From the NCBI RefSeq assembly GCF_000022545.1, contig NC_012883.1, positions 620,001 to 684,000 of the forward strand: DNA of 64,000 nucleotides, read 5' to 3'. Under the pieces are notes generated by a model that was not told the origin of the DNA, made no database searches, and saw only the letters and a list, made by a program, of their open reading frames with translations. Below, piece after piece: positions 43,911-53,755 of the stretch. The number at the start of each line of letters is the position of its first letter. Within the stretch, counting starts at the first letter, position 1. This stretch comes from Thermococcus sibiricus MM 739. Its GTDB lineage: Archaea > Methanobacteriota_B > Thermococci > Thermococcales > Thermococcaceae. The translations under genes and the position numbers were made by a program.

Positions 43911-44318
43911 ATGAAAAAGTGGCTCGTTATCCCTGACACAAATTTCCTTTTGATTCCAGGGCAATTTGGAGTTAATATAGTTGGTGAGCTTCAGCGCATA
44001 CTTGATGTAAATTTTGAAATAGCAATTCCAAATGTTGTAGTTGATGAATTAGAGGTTATAGAACGCAAAGTTAGAGGGAAGGACTTCATGGCTGTTAAAA
44101 TGGCCAAAAAGCTTGCCAAGAAGTTTATTGTAATAGAGATTGGTAAATTTGGAGAAAAACCCATAGATCAACAAATACTTGAGTTTGCATCAAAAACATC
44201 AAATGTTATTGTATGCACTAATGACAGGGCGTTGAAGAAAAAACTTCGGGAAAATGGAATTCCTGTGGTTTATTTACGCCAAAAAAAGATTTTGGAACTT
44301 GAGGGCATGATTTCATAG
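43911..44318 (+). CDS. PIN-domain ribonuclease, Fcf1/VapC9-like
   Basis: The 135-residue PIN domain has V-I-P-D-T-N-F near residue 6, an acidic V-V-V-D-E-L-E, and I-V-C-T-N-D-R-A-L-K, giving the usual four acidic residues. The ATG at 43911 follows GGTGAG; upstream frame is discarded. The position after aIF2-gamma is conserved in Thermococcales, and this suggests an rRNA processing role (as for Fcf1/Utp24) rather than a toxin, because no antitoxin gene is near. That role is inference. Confidence 0.85.
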   Translation: MKKWLVIPDTNFLLIPGQFGVNIVGELQRILDVNFEIAIPNVVVDELEVIERKVRGKDFMAVKMAKKLAKKFIVIEIGKFGEKPIDQQILEFASKTSNVIVCTNDRALKKKLRENGIPVVYLRQKKILELEGMIS

Positions 44319-44393
44319 ACCTGGCTTAATGGAGGGATGTATAGAGAAAGATATATAACTATATTTAACCTTAATTCGGTCAGGTGTTTAAAT

Positions 44394-47300
44394 ATGCCTT
44401 ATGTAGAGAAACTTGAAATGAGAGGCTTCAAATCATATGGAAGTAGAAAAATCGTAGTTCCTTTTTCTAGAGGATTCACAGCTATAGTGGGAGCCAATGG
44501 AAGTGGGAAGAGTAATATTGGTGATGCTATTCTATTTGTTCTTGGTGGGTTATCTGCGAAGGCCATGCGTGCTACTAGGATTGGTGATTTAATATTTGCA
44601 GGTACCAAAGAGGAAGCCCCAGCTAAATATGCAGAGGTTGCAATGTATTTTAATAATGAAGATCGGGGGTTTCCAATAGATGAGGATGAAGTTGTCATAA
44701 AGAGGCGTGTTTACCCAGATGGTAGGAGTGCTTATTGGTTGAATGGAAAAAGGACAAGTAGAAGTGATATTCTCGATGTTTTAAGTGCTGCAATGATTTC
44801 ACCTGATGGGTATAATCTCGTCCTGCAGGGAGATATAACAAAGTTCATTAAAATGAGTCCAACAGAGAGAAGAATGATAATAGATGAAATTTCTGGGATT
44901 GCTGAGTACGATGAAAAAAAGAAAAAAGCAATGGAAGAACTTAAACAGGCAGAAGAGAACCTTGCGAGAGTAGATCTCCTGATTAGAGAAGTTAAAACCC
45001 AACTGGATAAGCTCGAAAAGGAAAGGAACGACGCATTAAGATATCTTGATCTAAAAGAAAAACTCGAAGTCGCAAGAACCACACTTCTTACAGGAGAAGT
45101 TAAGAGGTTGCAGAACCTTATTGCTGAGAGCAGGGCAAGAGATGAAGAAATTGAGGTGGAGATAGAGCGCATAAATGGAGAACTAGAGAATATAGCAAAA
45201 ACGATAGTGGAAAAAGAGAAAACTCTGACCCAAATAGAGAGGGAACTTGAAGAAAAGAGTGAAGACGGCATACTAGATGTGACAAAGAAGATAAGTGAGG
45301 TAGCTTCTAAGATAGAGCTTGCTAAAAAGAACATTGAATTAGCTAAGAAAGAAATAAGTGAAAGCCAAAGACGACTTGCAAAGGCCAAAGAAGATTTGAA
45401 AAATGTTTCTGCAGAGATAGAAAAAGGCAAATCTACTATTGAAAGATGGAAAAAACGGAGAGAAAATCTTATCGCTGAAATCCAGAAAAAAGAAAAGGAG
45501 AAAAATGAATTAATTCTAAAGCTCGCTGAGATAGATAAGAACTTCACCATTGCAAAGCAAGAGTTGGACAAAGTTGAAGAAGAACTTGAAAATGCAAAGA
45601 AAACTCAGTACTTTAAGGAAAGTGAAATCACAAAAATTACAGAAGAAATAGAGCGAATTAAAAGTAAAATTTCCCAGCAATCTACTAGGCGGATTATTCT
45701 GAAGAGTAAACTTGAAGAACTTAAGGCGGAAATAAATGTTAAAAAATCTGAACTTTCAGAGATAGATTCAAAAATTGAGAAAGCAAGTGTAAGACTGAGA
45801 GAAATTGAAAAAGAACTTGAAAAAGGTCAGGAGAAATTGGAAAAAATTGTTCCAGAGATTAAAAAACTTAATGAAGAGCTCATCAAGGCCGAAGCTAGAA
45901 AAGAGGTACATCAAAATAAGACACTTGAAGCAATTAAAAACGCTAACATCCCTGGAATTTATGGTTCTTTAGCTGAGCTCATTAGAGTTAGAGATGATAC
46001 CTATCTTACTGCTGTGGAAGTTGCTCTAGGATCTCATGCGGACAACGTCGTGGTGAAAGATGATAAGGTAGCGGAAGAGGCTATAAAGTTTTTAAAACGA
46101 AATAGGCTTGGAAGACTAACCTTTTTACCCCTTAATAAGATAAAACCGAGAAAATTGGATGGAGTTTCCAAAGGTATCCCAGTTATGGACGTCATTGAAT
46201 ATGATCCACAATTTAAGAACGCTGTTGCATTTGCTGTGGGTGATACCCTAATAGTTAATGATATGGAGGAAGCAAGGGATGTTGGTATTGGCAAAGTTAG
46301 GATGGTAACCCTTGAGGGAGAGCTTTTAGAGAGAAGTGGAGCCATTGTTGGGGGATATTACCGGCCAAGAACAAAACTTGCTATCAACACTGATGAGATA
46401 AAAATGGCATTAGCTTCTCGTGAGAAGGAGAAAGATGCTTTGGAATCTCAAATAAACGCCCTTAAACTTGAACAAAGGGGACTTGAGAGGGAATTGTTTG
46501 AACTTAGAGTGAGGAAGAGTGATGTTTCTAAAGATTTACAGATGCTTCAAAAAGAAATGGATAGGTTTTTGAACGAGGATAAGACCCTAAAGGAAGAGAT
46601 TGAAACTGCAGAGAATAGGTTAAAGGAGCTTGAGTCCTTCATCCATCAAACAAAGGGAGATCTTGCAAAGCTTAGTGGAAGGGTGGAGCGACTTGAAAAG
46701 ATAAGAAACAAACTCAGAAAGGCCCTAGACAACCCCGAAGCTAGAGAGCTCAACCAAAAGATAAGAGAGGTTGAACATGAGATAAGCAAGCTCAGAGAAG
46801 AGCTTAGTAAAGTTGAATCGAGACTTGAGAACCTTGACATAAGGATTAATGAGGAGCTTATTCCAAGAAAAGCTGACCTTGAAGAGGAAATTGAGGGTAT
46901 TGTCAATAGAATAAATGCTTTCAAGGCCAGTATCAAACAAAATGAAGAGGACATAAAATCACTACAGGCCCAACTTGAAGAACTTCAAGAAAAGGAACAA
47001 GCTGTAAAAGATGAATTAAAAGCTTTAAGAGATGAGAGGGACAGACTTAGGGAAGAAATTTCTCAAATGAGAGAAGAGAAGGAGAAGTTGAGAGATGTCT
47101 TGCAGAAACTTAGATTGGAAGCTAACTCTCTCAAGATAAAAATGGCTCAATATGAATCCCAGCTCAGGGAAAAAGAGAGTGAATTAAAGCACCATGATGT
47201 TAAGGTTGTTAAAGAAATTCCAGAGGATCTTGAAAAGCTTAGGGAAGAAATTGAACAAATGGAAGATGAGATTCGGGAACTTGAGCCGGTGAACATGAAG

Positions 47301-47927
47301 GCTATTGAGGACTATGAGGTTGTTGAGAGGCGTTATCTGGAACTTAAATCAAAGAGGGAAAGACTTGAGGCTGAAAAAGACAGTATTATCGAGTTTATAA
47401 ACGAAATAGAAAACCAAAAGAGAAATGTATTTATGCAAACGCTGAATGCAATAGCCAGAAACTTCTCAGAACTTTTTACAAAACTTTCTCCTGGAGGAGA
47501 AGCAAAACTTGTTCTCGAGAATGAGGAGGATCCCTTCAGTGGGGGTTTGGACATAGAAGCAAAGCCCGCTGGAAAAGAAGTGAAAAGAATCGAGGCTATG
47601 AGCGGTGGAGAAAAAGCATTGACGGCCTTGGCATTTGTGTTTGCCATACAACACTTTAAACCGGCTCCATTCTATCTCTTTGATGAAATTGATGCTCACC
47701 TTGACGATGCAAACGTTAAGAGGGTGGCAGATCTTATAAAAGAGGCCTCAAAAGACAGTCAGTTCATAGTTATTACACTTAGAGATGTTATGATGTCAAA
47801 TGCAGACAAGATAATTGGTGTTTCAATGCGTAAAGGTGTCTCAAGGGTTGTTAGTTTAAGCCTTGAAAAGGCCATGGAATATTTGGAGAAAGCGAGGGCA
47901 AAAAATGCCAATGCCCTCGGTTTGTAG
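44394..47927 (+). CDS. smc: SMC chromosome segregation ATPase
   Basis: The 1177-residue protein has Walker A G-A-N-G-S-G-K-S-N at residues 33-41, two long coiled-coil arms, a hinge region at about 510-650 (G-I-Y-G-S-L-A-E-L-I-R-V, V-E-V-A-L-G-S-H-A-D), and the C-terminal signature M-S-G-G-E-K-A-L-T-A-L with Walker B F-Y-L-F-D-E-I-D-A-H. It condenses DNA with ScpA and ScpB. I choose the ATG at 44394 (AGGTG upstream). ScpA follows ten bases after the stop. Confidence 0.96.
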   Translation: MPYVEKLEMRGFKSYGSRKIVVPFSRGFTAIVGANGSGKSNIGDAILFVLGGLSAKAMRATRIGDLIFAGTKEEAPAKYAEVAMYFNNEDRGFPIDEDEVVIKRRVYPDGRSAYWLNGKRTSRSDILDVLSAAMISPDGYNLVLQGDITKFIKMSPTERRMIIDEISGIAEYDEKKKKAMEELKQAEENLARVDLLIREVKTQLDKLEKERNDALRYLDLKEKLEVARTTLLTGEVKRLQNLIAESRARDEEIEVEIERINGELENIAKTIVEKEKTLTQIERELEEKSEDGILDVTKKISEVASKIELAKKNIELAKKEISESQRRLAKAKEDLKNVSAEIEKGKSTIERWKKRRENLIAEIQKKEKEKNELILKLAEIDKNFTIAKQELDKVEEELENAKKTQYFKESEITKITEEIERIKSKISQQSTRRIILKSKLEELKAEINVKKSELSEIDSKIEKASVRLREIEKELEKGQEKLEKIVPEIKKLNEELIKAEARKEVHQNKTLEAIKNANIPGIYGSLAELIRVRDDTYLTAVEVALGSHADNVVVKDDKVAEEAIKFLKRNRLGRLTFLPLNKIKPRKLDGVSKGIPVMDVIEYDPQFKNAVAFAVGDTLIVNDMEEARDVGIGKVRMVTLEGELLERSGAIVGGYYRPRTKLAINTDEIKMALASREKEKDALESQINALKLEQRGLERELFELRVRKSDVSKDLQMLQKEMDRFLNEDKTLKEEIETAENRLKELESFIHQTKGDLAKLSGRVERLEKIRNKLRKALDNPEARELNQKIREVEHEISKLREELSKVESRLENLDIRINEELIPRKADLEEEIEGIVNRINAFKASIKQNEEDIKSLQAQLEELQEKEQAVKDELKALRDERDRLREEISQMREEKEKLRDVLQKLRLEANSLKIKMAQYESQLREKESELKHHDVKVVKEIPEDLEKLREEIEQMEDEIRELEPVNMKAIEDYEVVERRYLELKSKRERLEAEKDSIIEFINEIENQKRNVFMQTLNAIARNFSELFTKLSPGGEAKLVLENEEDPFSGGLDIEAKPAGKEVKRIEAMSGGEKALTALAFVFAIQHFKPAPFYLFDEIDAHLDDANVKRVADLIKEASKDSQFIVITLRDVMMSNADKIIGVSMRKGVSRVVSLSLEKAMEYLEKARAKNANALGL

Positions 47928-47937
47928 GTGAAATGAG

Positions 47938-48597
47938 ATGGAATACAGGAGAGAAGAGGAGATCACACCAATTGATATCCTCTTACAGCTTGTAACAATG
48001 GGAAAAGTTGACCCCTGGAATATTGATATAGTGGATATTACAGAGAAATATATTGAGCGTATAAGGGAAATGCAGGATCTGGACTTGAGGATATCTGCAA
48101 GGGCTATTTTAGCTGCTTCAATTCTCCTTAGAATGAAGACCGAGGCCTTGCTTTATACCAAGGAGGACGATGGGGAAGAACAAGAAGAGGAAGAGAGAAT
48201 AAGAGTAGATGTTGATCCTTACGTCCCACCCCTTAGAAGAGCAGAGCGTTATTACACTCTGGATGATTTGATAGAGGCCCTAATGGATGCTCTTGAAGAA
48301 ACTGAGAAAAGAAAACCCAAGAAGAAAAAGGAGGTTAAAATTGAAGAGGAGATATTTGTTGTGGATGATTTTCGTGTAGATATAGAAAAGCATGTTAATA
48401 AGCTCTATGAAATAGTAAGGGAGCTTTACTCGAATACTAAGGATAAAATAGCTTTGTGGGAGCTTGTTTTTGATCCAAGTCCGAAAATAGTTGCAAGAAC
48501 CTTCCTTTACCTTCTTTTCCTAGCGAATATGGGCAAAATTGAACTAATTCAAGAGGAACCCTTTGGAGAAATATTTGTTGTCCCCCTAGAGAATTGA
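47938..48597 (+). CDS. scpA: Segregation and condensation protein ScpA (kleisin)
   Basis: The 219-residue protein has the kleisin N-terminal helix (I-D-I-L-L-Q-L-V-T-M-G-K-V-D-P-W-N-I-D-I-V-D-I-T), an acidic middle section and a C-terminal winged helix (I-A-L-W-E-L-V-F-D-P-S-P-K). It bridges the heads of SMC. GGTGAAATGAG precedes the ATG. Same operon as smc; ScpB is encoded at 32.2 kb. Confidence 0.92.
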   Translation: MEYRREEEITPIDILLQLVTMGKVDPWNIDIVDITEKYIERIREMQDLDLRISARAILAASILLRMKTEALLYTKEDDGEEQEEEERIRVDVDPYVPPLRRAERYYTLDDLIEALMDALEETEKRKPKKKKEVKIEEEIFVVDDFRVDIEKHVNKLYEIVRELYSNTKDKIALWELVFDPSPKIVARTFLYLLFLANMGKIELIQEEPFGEIFVVPLEN

Positions 48598-48747
48598 GAA
48601 ATCAGACTTCTTTCCTTCCTCTTGATCACTCGAAGAGTTATAGCTAGGAAGGGTAAAATCAAGTCTTCTTTGTTTAAAAAATCGGTTGACAGTTCTCTCT
48701 TTCGCGTGTTTAATGACCAGCATTAGGATACGTAAAAAAGTTTTTGA

Positions 48748-48855
48748 TGGTGCCGGGGGCGGGCTTTGAACCCGCGACCTCCCGGTTTCTCAGGCTCCCC
48801 CGAAAGGGAGCGGCCCTATGAGCCGGGCGCTCTGACCAGGCTGAGCCACCCCGGC
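48748..48855 (-). tRNA. tRNA-Met(CAU), elongator type, with intron
   Basis: Read on the minus strand, the 5' acceptor GCCGGGG (48855-48849) pairs with CCCCGGC, followed by discriminator A (48751) and an encoded CCA (48748-48750). The anticodon CAT is at 48820-48818 with stem CCCGG/CCGGG. An intron of about 30 bases (48787-48816) lies after position 37, with a CTCCC/GGGAG stem inside it, giving the usual bulge-helix-bulge splice form. G1-C72 and the D-arm distinguish it from the initiator. Confidence 0.93.
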
Positions 48856-48906
48856 ACTTTCGCATATACCTCTTTGTGTTTTATTTTTAAATCTTTCGCC
48901 GTTTTA

Positions 48907-49662
48907 TTAAATGTTTTCAAGGATAAGCTTAAGAAGTTTCTCATCATTTACGGCTATTATGTTTAGCTTTTCAGATGCATTTAGATTGAACTTAAGTTCT
49001 CTCCCTTCATCATCGGTTATAATTGCTCCGGCTTCTTTTGCAATTATGTAACCTGCTGCTATGTCTGTAGGTCGAACATAATTTCTTATATCGATTACTC
49101 CATCTAAAGAACCCCTAGCAAGATATGCCAGCTCTATTGCAATGGCTCCTAATACCCTAGTTCTCCGAACTTTTTCAACGAGTTTTGCCCCTCTATTTCT
49201 GGTGTAAAAACTTATTGAGATAGAATCCTCATTTAAAGGCCTTGTTCTTATCATCTCCCCATTTAAATATGCTCCTTCATTGGGGATACCTTCGTAGACA
49301 TTTTTTGTAATAAACTCATAAAGCATTGCATATAAAGGCTCATACCCCTTGAAAACTGCAAAACTGAAGCCAAAAACTGGAATGCCATGGATGAAGTTAA
49401 AAGAACCATCAATAGGATCCACAATGACACAGTATTCGTTTTCATTATTTATGCTGCCGATTTCCTCACTTATGATATTTACTCCAAGTGGTTTGAGATA
49501 TTCTAAAACTATGTCTTCGGCCATTTTGTCAACGAGTTTTGTTTTGTCCCCACTGGGGCTAAACCCAATAAACTTTCCGGCCTTTTTTTGTCCGAATAGG
49601 GGCATGATTTCTCTTTCAATATCCTTTGCAAGGTTAAGGGCTATTTCATTCCATTCATACAT
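48907..49662 (-). CDS. Inositol monophosphatase / fructose-1,6-bisphosphatase
   Basis: The 251-residue protein has the family motifs S-E-E near residue 66 and D-P-I-D-G-S-F-N-F at 82-90, with the later R-P-T-D-I-A-A-G-Y. Archaeal members hydrolyse both inositol-1-phosphate and fructose-1,6-bisphosphate. It starts three bases after the stop of the DUF63 gene, so they form an operon. TTTAAAG lies near the start. Confidence 0.93.
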   Translation of the reverse strand: MYEWNEIALNLAKDIEREIMPLFGQKKAGKFIGFSPSGDKTKLVDKMAEDIVLEYLKPLGVNIISEEIGSINNENEYCVIVDPIDGSFNFIHGIPVFGFSFAVFKGYEPLYAMLYEFITKNVYEGIPNEGAYLNGEMIRTRPLNEDSISISFYTRNRGAKLVEKVRRTRVLGAIAIELAYLARGSLDGVIDIRNYVRPTDIAAGYIIAKEAGAIITDDEGRELKFNLNASEKLNIIAVNDEKLLKLILENI

Positions 49663-49664
49663 CT

Positions 49665-50471
49665 TTAAACCCCCATAAGCATTCTTAAAAGGTTTCTAGT
49701 CCCCGGGGCAAAGCCAAGGATAAACATGACCATTTTGATAAAGTCCATAAGTTCTTTATCGCTTTCTGTCTCTTGCAAGTATTCCATGAGGTAAAGAGCT
49801 ACCATTAGTACTGCAAACTTTAGAAAATACATCACGGCAGCGGTTCCTGTAATATCCATCAAGTATCTTGGAAGAACATGCTGTTCCCAATACCCCATGA
49901 AGTCAACACCAACAAAGGTTGTCGTTGCATCATAAAAGTGGGCGTAAAAGAGGTAAGAATTCTTTTTAACCAAATGAAGTTTTATTGAAAGCAGATAAAT
50001 CGTCATGAGAGCTATTGTGGCGAAGGGAATGAAGTATTTTAGGGTATCGAAGTTGAACTGAACTTTTTCGAGATTAAATAGTAAAAGCAGAAGTTCTCCT
50101 CCTACAAGGGCCCATCCAAAATAAAGAAACACTTTCCTCCAGTCTTCAAAGAATTTATGGGTTATTAAGAGGGATGAGAAGGTGATCATAAACACAAGGA
50201 AATAAATTCCGGGAGTGACTGTGAGGTAACTTTGTGGGATTATAGTTGCGTCGGTCAAAGCTCTTCCAAAGGCCCCTAAAATCATGTATGGTATAAGGGC
50301 TCTGAAGAATGCATTATCATATTTTATGCCAAGCTTTTTCAAGACCTTATACACTACAAGGGCCGCTATACCCAAGATAATGGCATATGTAAGGGTGTTA
50401 ACAATATTGTAGCCTTGATTATACCGTATCGGGTCTATGAAGTATTTTTGAAGAATTTCATAAATTCCCAT
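49665..50471 (-). CDS. DUF63 family membrane protein
   Basis: The 268-residue protein has about seven membrane helices (T-L-T-Y-A-I-I-L-G-I-A-A-L, P-Y-M-I-L-G-A-F-G-R-A-L-T-D-A) and the family segment H-F-Y-D-A-T-T-T-F-V-G-V. DUF63 is an archaeal membrane family of unknown function, often close to IMPase-like or sugar-phosphate genes. GGTGG precedes the ATG. It is upstream of, and probably translated with, the IMPase/FBPase. Confidence 0.85.
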   Translation of the reverse strand: MGIYEILQKYFIDPIRYNQGYNIVNTLTYAIILGIAALVVYKVLKKLGIKYDNAFFRALIPYMILGAFGRALTDATIIPQSYLTVTPGIYFLVFMITFSSLLITHKFFEDWRKVFLYFGWALVGGELLLLLFNLEKVQFNFDTLKYFIPFATIALMTIYLLSIKLHLVKKNSYLFYAHFYDATTTFVGVDFMGYWEQHVLPRYLMDITGTAAVMYFLKFAVLMVALYLMEYLQETESDKELMDFIKMVMFILGFAPGTRNLLRMLMGV

Positions 50472-50566
50472 TTAACCACCTAGGGAAATATTGTAGGAGT
50501 AGTTAAAGCTTTTTCTTCCAATTATTTTTTAAGCTTTGAGAACTTAAGAATAAAGTGGTGATGTTT

Positions 50567-51607
50567 ATGCATTTAATGGAGTTACCCAGGGAAGTTCTTC
50601 TTGGGGAAGACCTGAAGGATAAAGTCAGTCAAGTGGCCAAAAGATTAAAATTGGGGGAAAATGTATTAATTCTCTATGGACCGAAAACAAAGGAGATTGC
50701 CGGAAAAGATATTGAAAAGCACTTGAAAGAGTTTTTCCATGTGAAAAACTTACTCATAAAAGAAGCTTCAATGAAAAATGTTCAAAAAGCCCTAGAAATT
50801 ATTAGAAATGAGAATATAGACTGGCTTCTGGGAGTTGGAGGAGGGAGCATAATCGATGTGGCCAAACTGGCTTCATTTAAAGCTGATGTCCCCTTCATAA
50901 GCTTTCCTACAACAGCTTCTCATGATGGGATAGCAAGTGCAAATGCCTCCATAAGGGATCTTGGGGCCAAGACATCTATAAAGGCCCGGCCACCAGTAGC
51001 TGTTATTGCAGATGTTAATATTATAAAAACAGCACCTTATCGTTATCTTGCTGCAGGAGTTGGGGACATGGTAAGTAACCTTACTGCAGTAAAAGATTGG
51101 GAGCTTGCCCATAGAATAAGGGGGGAGTACTTCAGCGAATACGCTGCCTCATTGTCTCTTATGAGTGCCAAAATGGTTATCAAAAATGCGGACATTATAA
51201 GGTTGAGCAATGAAGAGAGTGTTCGGAAAGTGATAAAAGCTCTAATTTCAAGCGGCGTTGCCATGAGTATAGCAGGTTCATCAAGGCCTGCCAGCGGAGC
51301 TGAACATCTATTTAGCCATGCATTGGATGCAATAGCTCCAAAACCTGCATTACATGGAGAACAATGTGGGGTCGGAACAATAATAATGGCATACTTACAT
51401 GGTCTCAACTGGAAGAAGATTAGAGAAACATTAAAGAGGGTTGGAGCACCAACTAATGCATATGAACTTGAGATCGATCCAGGGTTTATAATTGAAGCCT
51501 TGACTATTGCTCACACTATCCGGCCTGAGAGGTATACAATTTTAGGTAAGGACGGCCTAACAAAGGAGGCCGCTGAAAAGGCAGCTAAAATAACTGGAGT
51601 AATATGA
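50567..51607 (+). CDS. egsA: Glycerol-1-phosphate dehydrogenase
   Basis: The 346-residue protein has the NAD(P)-binding G-V-G-G-G-S-I-I-D-V-A-K near residue 92, F-P-T-T-A-S-H-D-G-I-A-S-A-N and the metal-binding H-A-L-D-A and H-G-E-Q-C-G-V-G. It reduces dihydroxyacetone phosphate to sn-glycerol-1-phosphate, the backbone used by GGGPS. I choose the ATG at 50567 with GGTGATG upstream. UPF0179 follows 24 bases on. Confidence 0.94.
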   Translation: MHLMELPREVLLGEDLKDKVSQVAKRLKLGENVLILYGPKTKEIAGKDIEKHLKEFFHVKNLLIKEASMKNVQKALEIIRNENIDWLLGVGGGSIIDVAKLASFKADVPFISFPTTASHDGIASANASIRDLGAKTSIKARPPVAVIADVNIIKTAPYRYLAAGVGDMVSNLTAVKDWELAHRIRGEYFSEYAASLSLMSAKMVIKNADIIRLSNEESVRKVIKALISSGVAMSIAGSSRPASGAEHLFSHALDAIAPKPALHGEQCGVGTIIMAYLHGLNWKKIRETLKRVGAPTNAYELEIDPGFIIEALTIAHTIRPERYTILGKDGLTKEAAEKAAKITGVI

Positions 51608-51631
51608 TCATATTTCATAGGAGGTGTTAAA

Positions 51632-52060
51632 ATGACAATCACGTTGGTTGGGGAAAAGCTTGCAAAACCGGGAGTTGAATTCATTTATTATGGGCCAGCT
51701 GACCCATGTAAAAGTTGCAGGCTTGCAAGAGTTTGTGTAGGAAATTTGGAGCCAGGAAGGAGGTACAAGGTTGTCCGGGTTAGGAACATAGAGCACTCAT
51801 GCCCACTGCACGAGGGTAAGGTTAGAGTGGTCGAGGTTATTGAGCCAGCAATAGAAGTAGCAATAGAACCACGGGTTGCAATAGTGGGTTCAAAAATAAA
51901 ATTAAGTTTTGTTGAATGCAATGACCCTGAAAAACAGAGCCTTACTAGGCCAGAAGGCCTATTTGAGGGTGATATCGTCAAGATTCTTGAAATTTCAGAT
52001 GATTTTGAATGTGATGAAAAGCACTACAAAGTTGCCCGTGTTATGCGGGAAAAGGAATAA
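51632..52060 (+). CDS. UPF0179 family protein
   Basis: The 142-residue protein contains several conserved Cys pairs ([23 protein letters not shown]), typical of UPF0179, an archaeal family of unknown role that probably binds zinc or an iron-sulfur cluster. AGGAGGTG precedes the ATG. It lies downstream of egsA, likely in the same operon, and ends next to the convergent pxpC. Confidence 0.88.
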   Translation: MTITLVGEKLAKPGVEFIYYGPADPCKSCRLARVCVGNLEPGRRYKVVRVRNIEHSCPLHEGKVRVVEVIEPAIEVAIEPRVAIVGSKIKLSFVECNDPEKQSLTRPEGLFEGDIVKILEISDDFECDEKHYKVARVMREKE

Positions 52061-53062
52061 TTACTTCTTCTTTTCTATCTTTGTAAATGCTATTATCTCT
52101 TCTCCAAAAGTTTTCACTTTATATGCTCTCATCTCTCCACGGAGAAAGAATTTTATTGCTTTCATGAGCTTTTCTTGTCGTATCAAAGTTTCTTGAGCTT
52201 TTTCAATACTGATTGCTTTGAATCTAATTCTCTCTCCGGGTCTTTTTTGGGCAACTTTTGGAATATCCACTCTTGCCACGACTCCAATCTTTGCATATCC
52301 TCCAGTAGTCTGTCTATCTGCGAGCATTATGATCGGTTTTCCATTTTTTGGTACTTGAATCGAGCCAGGGGGAATTGCATCTGTTATTATGTCCGCTCCC
52401 TTGTCAGAGTGCTCTATCTTTGGCCCTTCCAGACGGTAACCCATTCTATCGGATTCGGAAGTCACGGTATATTCTGATGTTAGGAAGGTTTCTATCCCTC
52501 TTTTGGTGAAGTGTTCCTCTTGAGGACCAAGGATAACCCTAACTGTATTTTCCTTTTCATATTTTGGAACAAATTCTTTTGGTAGCTGTTTTCCTTCTTT
52601 ACCAGTTAAAATTGCATAACCAAGTTTAAGCTTATCTCCAGAGCTCAAGGGTTTTCCAAAGTTTGCTCTTAAGTATGTAGAACAACTGCCTAAAATTGGT
52701 TCACATGCGATTCCTCCAGCAAACGCTATATACCCATACATTCCTGATTTGAGGATACCTATCTCAAGTATATCTCCTCTTTTTGCCCAATAGCTTTTCC
52801 ATGCTTCTACTGGCTGGCCATTAAGCTTTACTTCTACATCTCCACCTATCGCAAAAACGGCCGAGGAATGGAACTTTATGGTGGGCCCGTGTAATACGAA
52901 CTCTAGGAGTGGAGTGTTATCTTCATTACCTACAAGATAATTTGCTAGTCTTGCAGAAACCTCATCCATCACACCACTAACGGGAACTCCAAAACTCTGA
53001 TAACTATATCTTCCCAAATCCTGAATAGTTGTTAGTGAAGGAACGTTAACAAGTTCTATCAC
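52061..53062 (-). CDS. pxpC: 5-oxoprolinase subunit C (biotin-dependent carboxyltransferase family)
   Basis: The 333-residue protein begins L-T-T-I-Q-D-L-G-R-Y-S-Y-Q-S-F-G-V-P and has the AHS2 domain motifs D-R-M-G-Y-R-L-E-G-P and D-A-I-P-P-G-S-I-Q-V. PxpABC hydrolyses 5-oxoproline to glutamate using ATP. It overlaps pxpB by four bases. It is the last gene of the operon. Confidence 0.92.
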   Translation of the reverse strand: MIELVNVPSLTTIQDLGRYSYQSFGVPVSGVMDEVSARLANYLVGNEDNTPLLEFVLHGPTIKFHSSAVFAIGGDVEVKLNGQPVEAWKSYWAKRGDILEIGILKSGMYGYIAFAGGIACEPILGSCSTYLRANFGKPLSSGDKLKLGYAILTGKEGKQLPKEFVPKYEKENTVRVILGPQEEHFTKRGIETFLTSEYTVTSESDRMGYRLEGPKIEHSDKGADIITDAIPPGSIQVPKNGKPIIMLADRQTTGGYAKIGVVARVDIPKVAQKRPGERIRFKAISIEKAQETLIRQEKLMKAIKFFLRGEMRAYKVKTFGEEIIAFTKIEKKK

Positions 53063-53751
53063 TGCTCTTCACCCCACTCCTGCTTATAGATTTCCCAGAA
53101 CTTCTCTTCGCCTATGGGTACAAACTTAACGTAATCACCTGCTTTGACTATGCTAGGTGGACTTTTTGTGGGGTCAAACGTTTTCAATGGAGTTCTTCCA
53201 ATTAGCCTCCACCCTCCCGGGCTTTCTATTGCATACCACCCGGTCTGCCTTCCCGCTATGCCAACGCTGCCTGCTGGAACTTTTAAGCGTGGCTTCTCGA
53301 GCCTCGGTGTTGCAATTCTCTCGTTCATACCCCCCAAATACGCAAACCCGGGAAGAAATCCGAGCATATATACCCTATAGAGGGGTTTTGAGTGTATCTC
53401 TACGACTTCATCGATGGTGAGATTGTTATATTGAGCAACGAACTCTATGTCTGGGCCAAAGTCTCCTCCATAGACAACGGGTATTTTAACTATTCTTTTT
53501 TCCTCTTTCTTAGGTTCGGCTGATAAAAAAGGCTTCAGGGCCGCTACTATCTCAGAGTAGGAAATCTTAATAGGATTATAATACACATAAACGCTTGTGT
53601 ATGTGGGAACAACTTCAACCAGCCATTCTGGGGAGGCATGTTCTATTGTTTCCGCCACGGCATGCACTTTTTTGTTTATCTCTTCGCTAATTTCACTGCC
53701 GAAGATTATAGCTATTGCTGAATCGCCAGCGGGTTTGAACTTAGGGAGCAT
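53059..53751 (-). CDS. pxpB: 5-oxoprolinase subunit B (AHS1 domain)
   Basis: The 230-residue protein has the family motifs G-D-S-A-I-A-I-I-F-G, P-V-V-Y-G-G-D-F-G-P-D and L-P-G-F-A-Y-L-G-G, then P-A-G-S-V-G-I-A-G-R-Q-T-G. It works with PxpC. It starts five bases after the pxpA stop; the operon order is pxpA-pxpB-pxpC. Confidence 0.92.
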   Translation of the reverse strand: MLPKFKPAGDSAIAIIFGSEISEEINKKVHAVAETIEHASPEWLVEVVPTYTSVYVYYNPIKISYSEIVAALKPFLSAEPKKEEKRIVKIPVVYGGDFGPDIEFVAQYNNLTIDEVVEIHSKPLYRVYMLGFLPGFAYLGGMNERIATPRLEKPRLKVPAGSVGIAGRQTGWYAIESPGGWRLIGRTPLKTFDPTKSPPSIVKAGDYVKFVPIGEEKFWEIYKQEWGEEQ

Positions 53752-53755
53752 TTGA

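Noticed and set aside
44732-45571. A 279-codon open frame antisense to smc
   Set aside because: Low-complexity Ser/Phe/Leu product that mirrors the coiled-coil codons of smc; no ribosome binding site.
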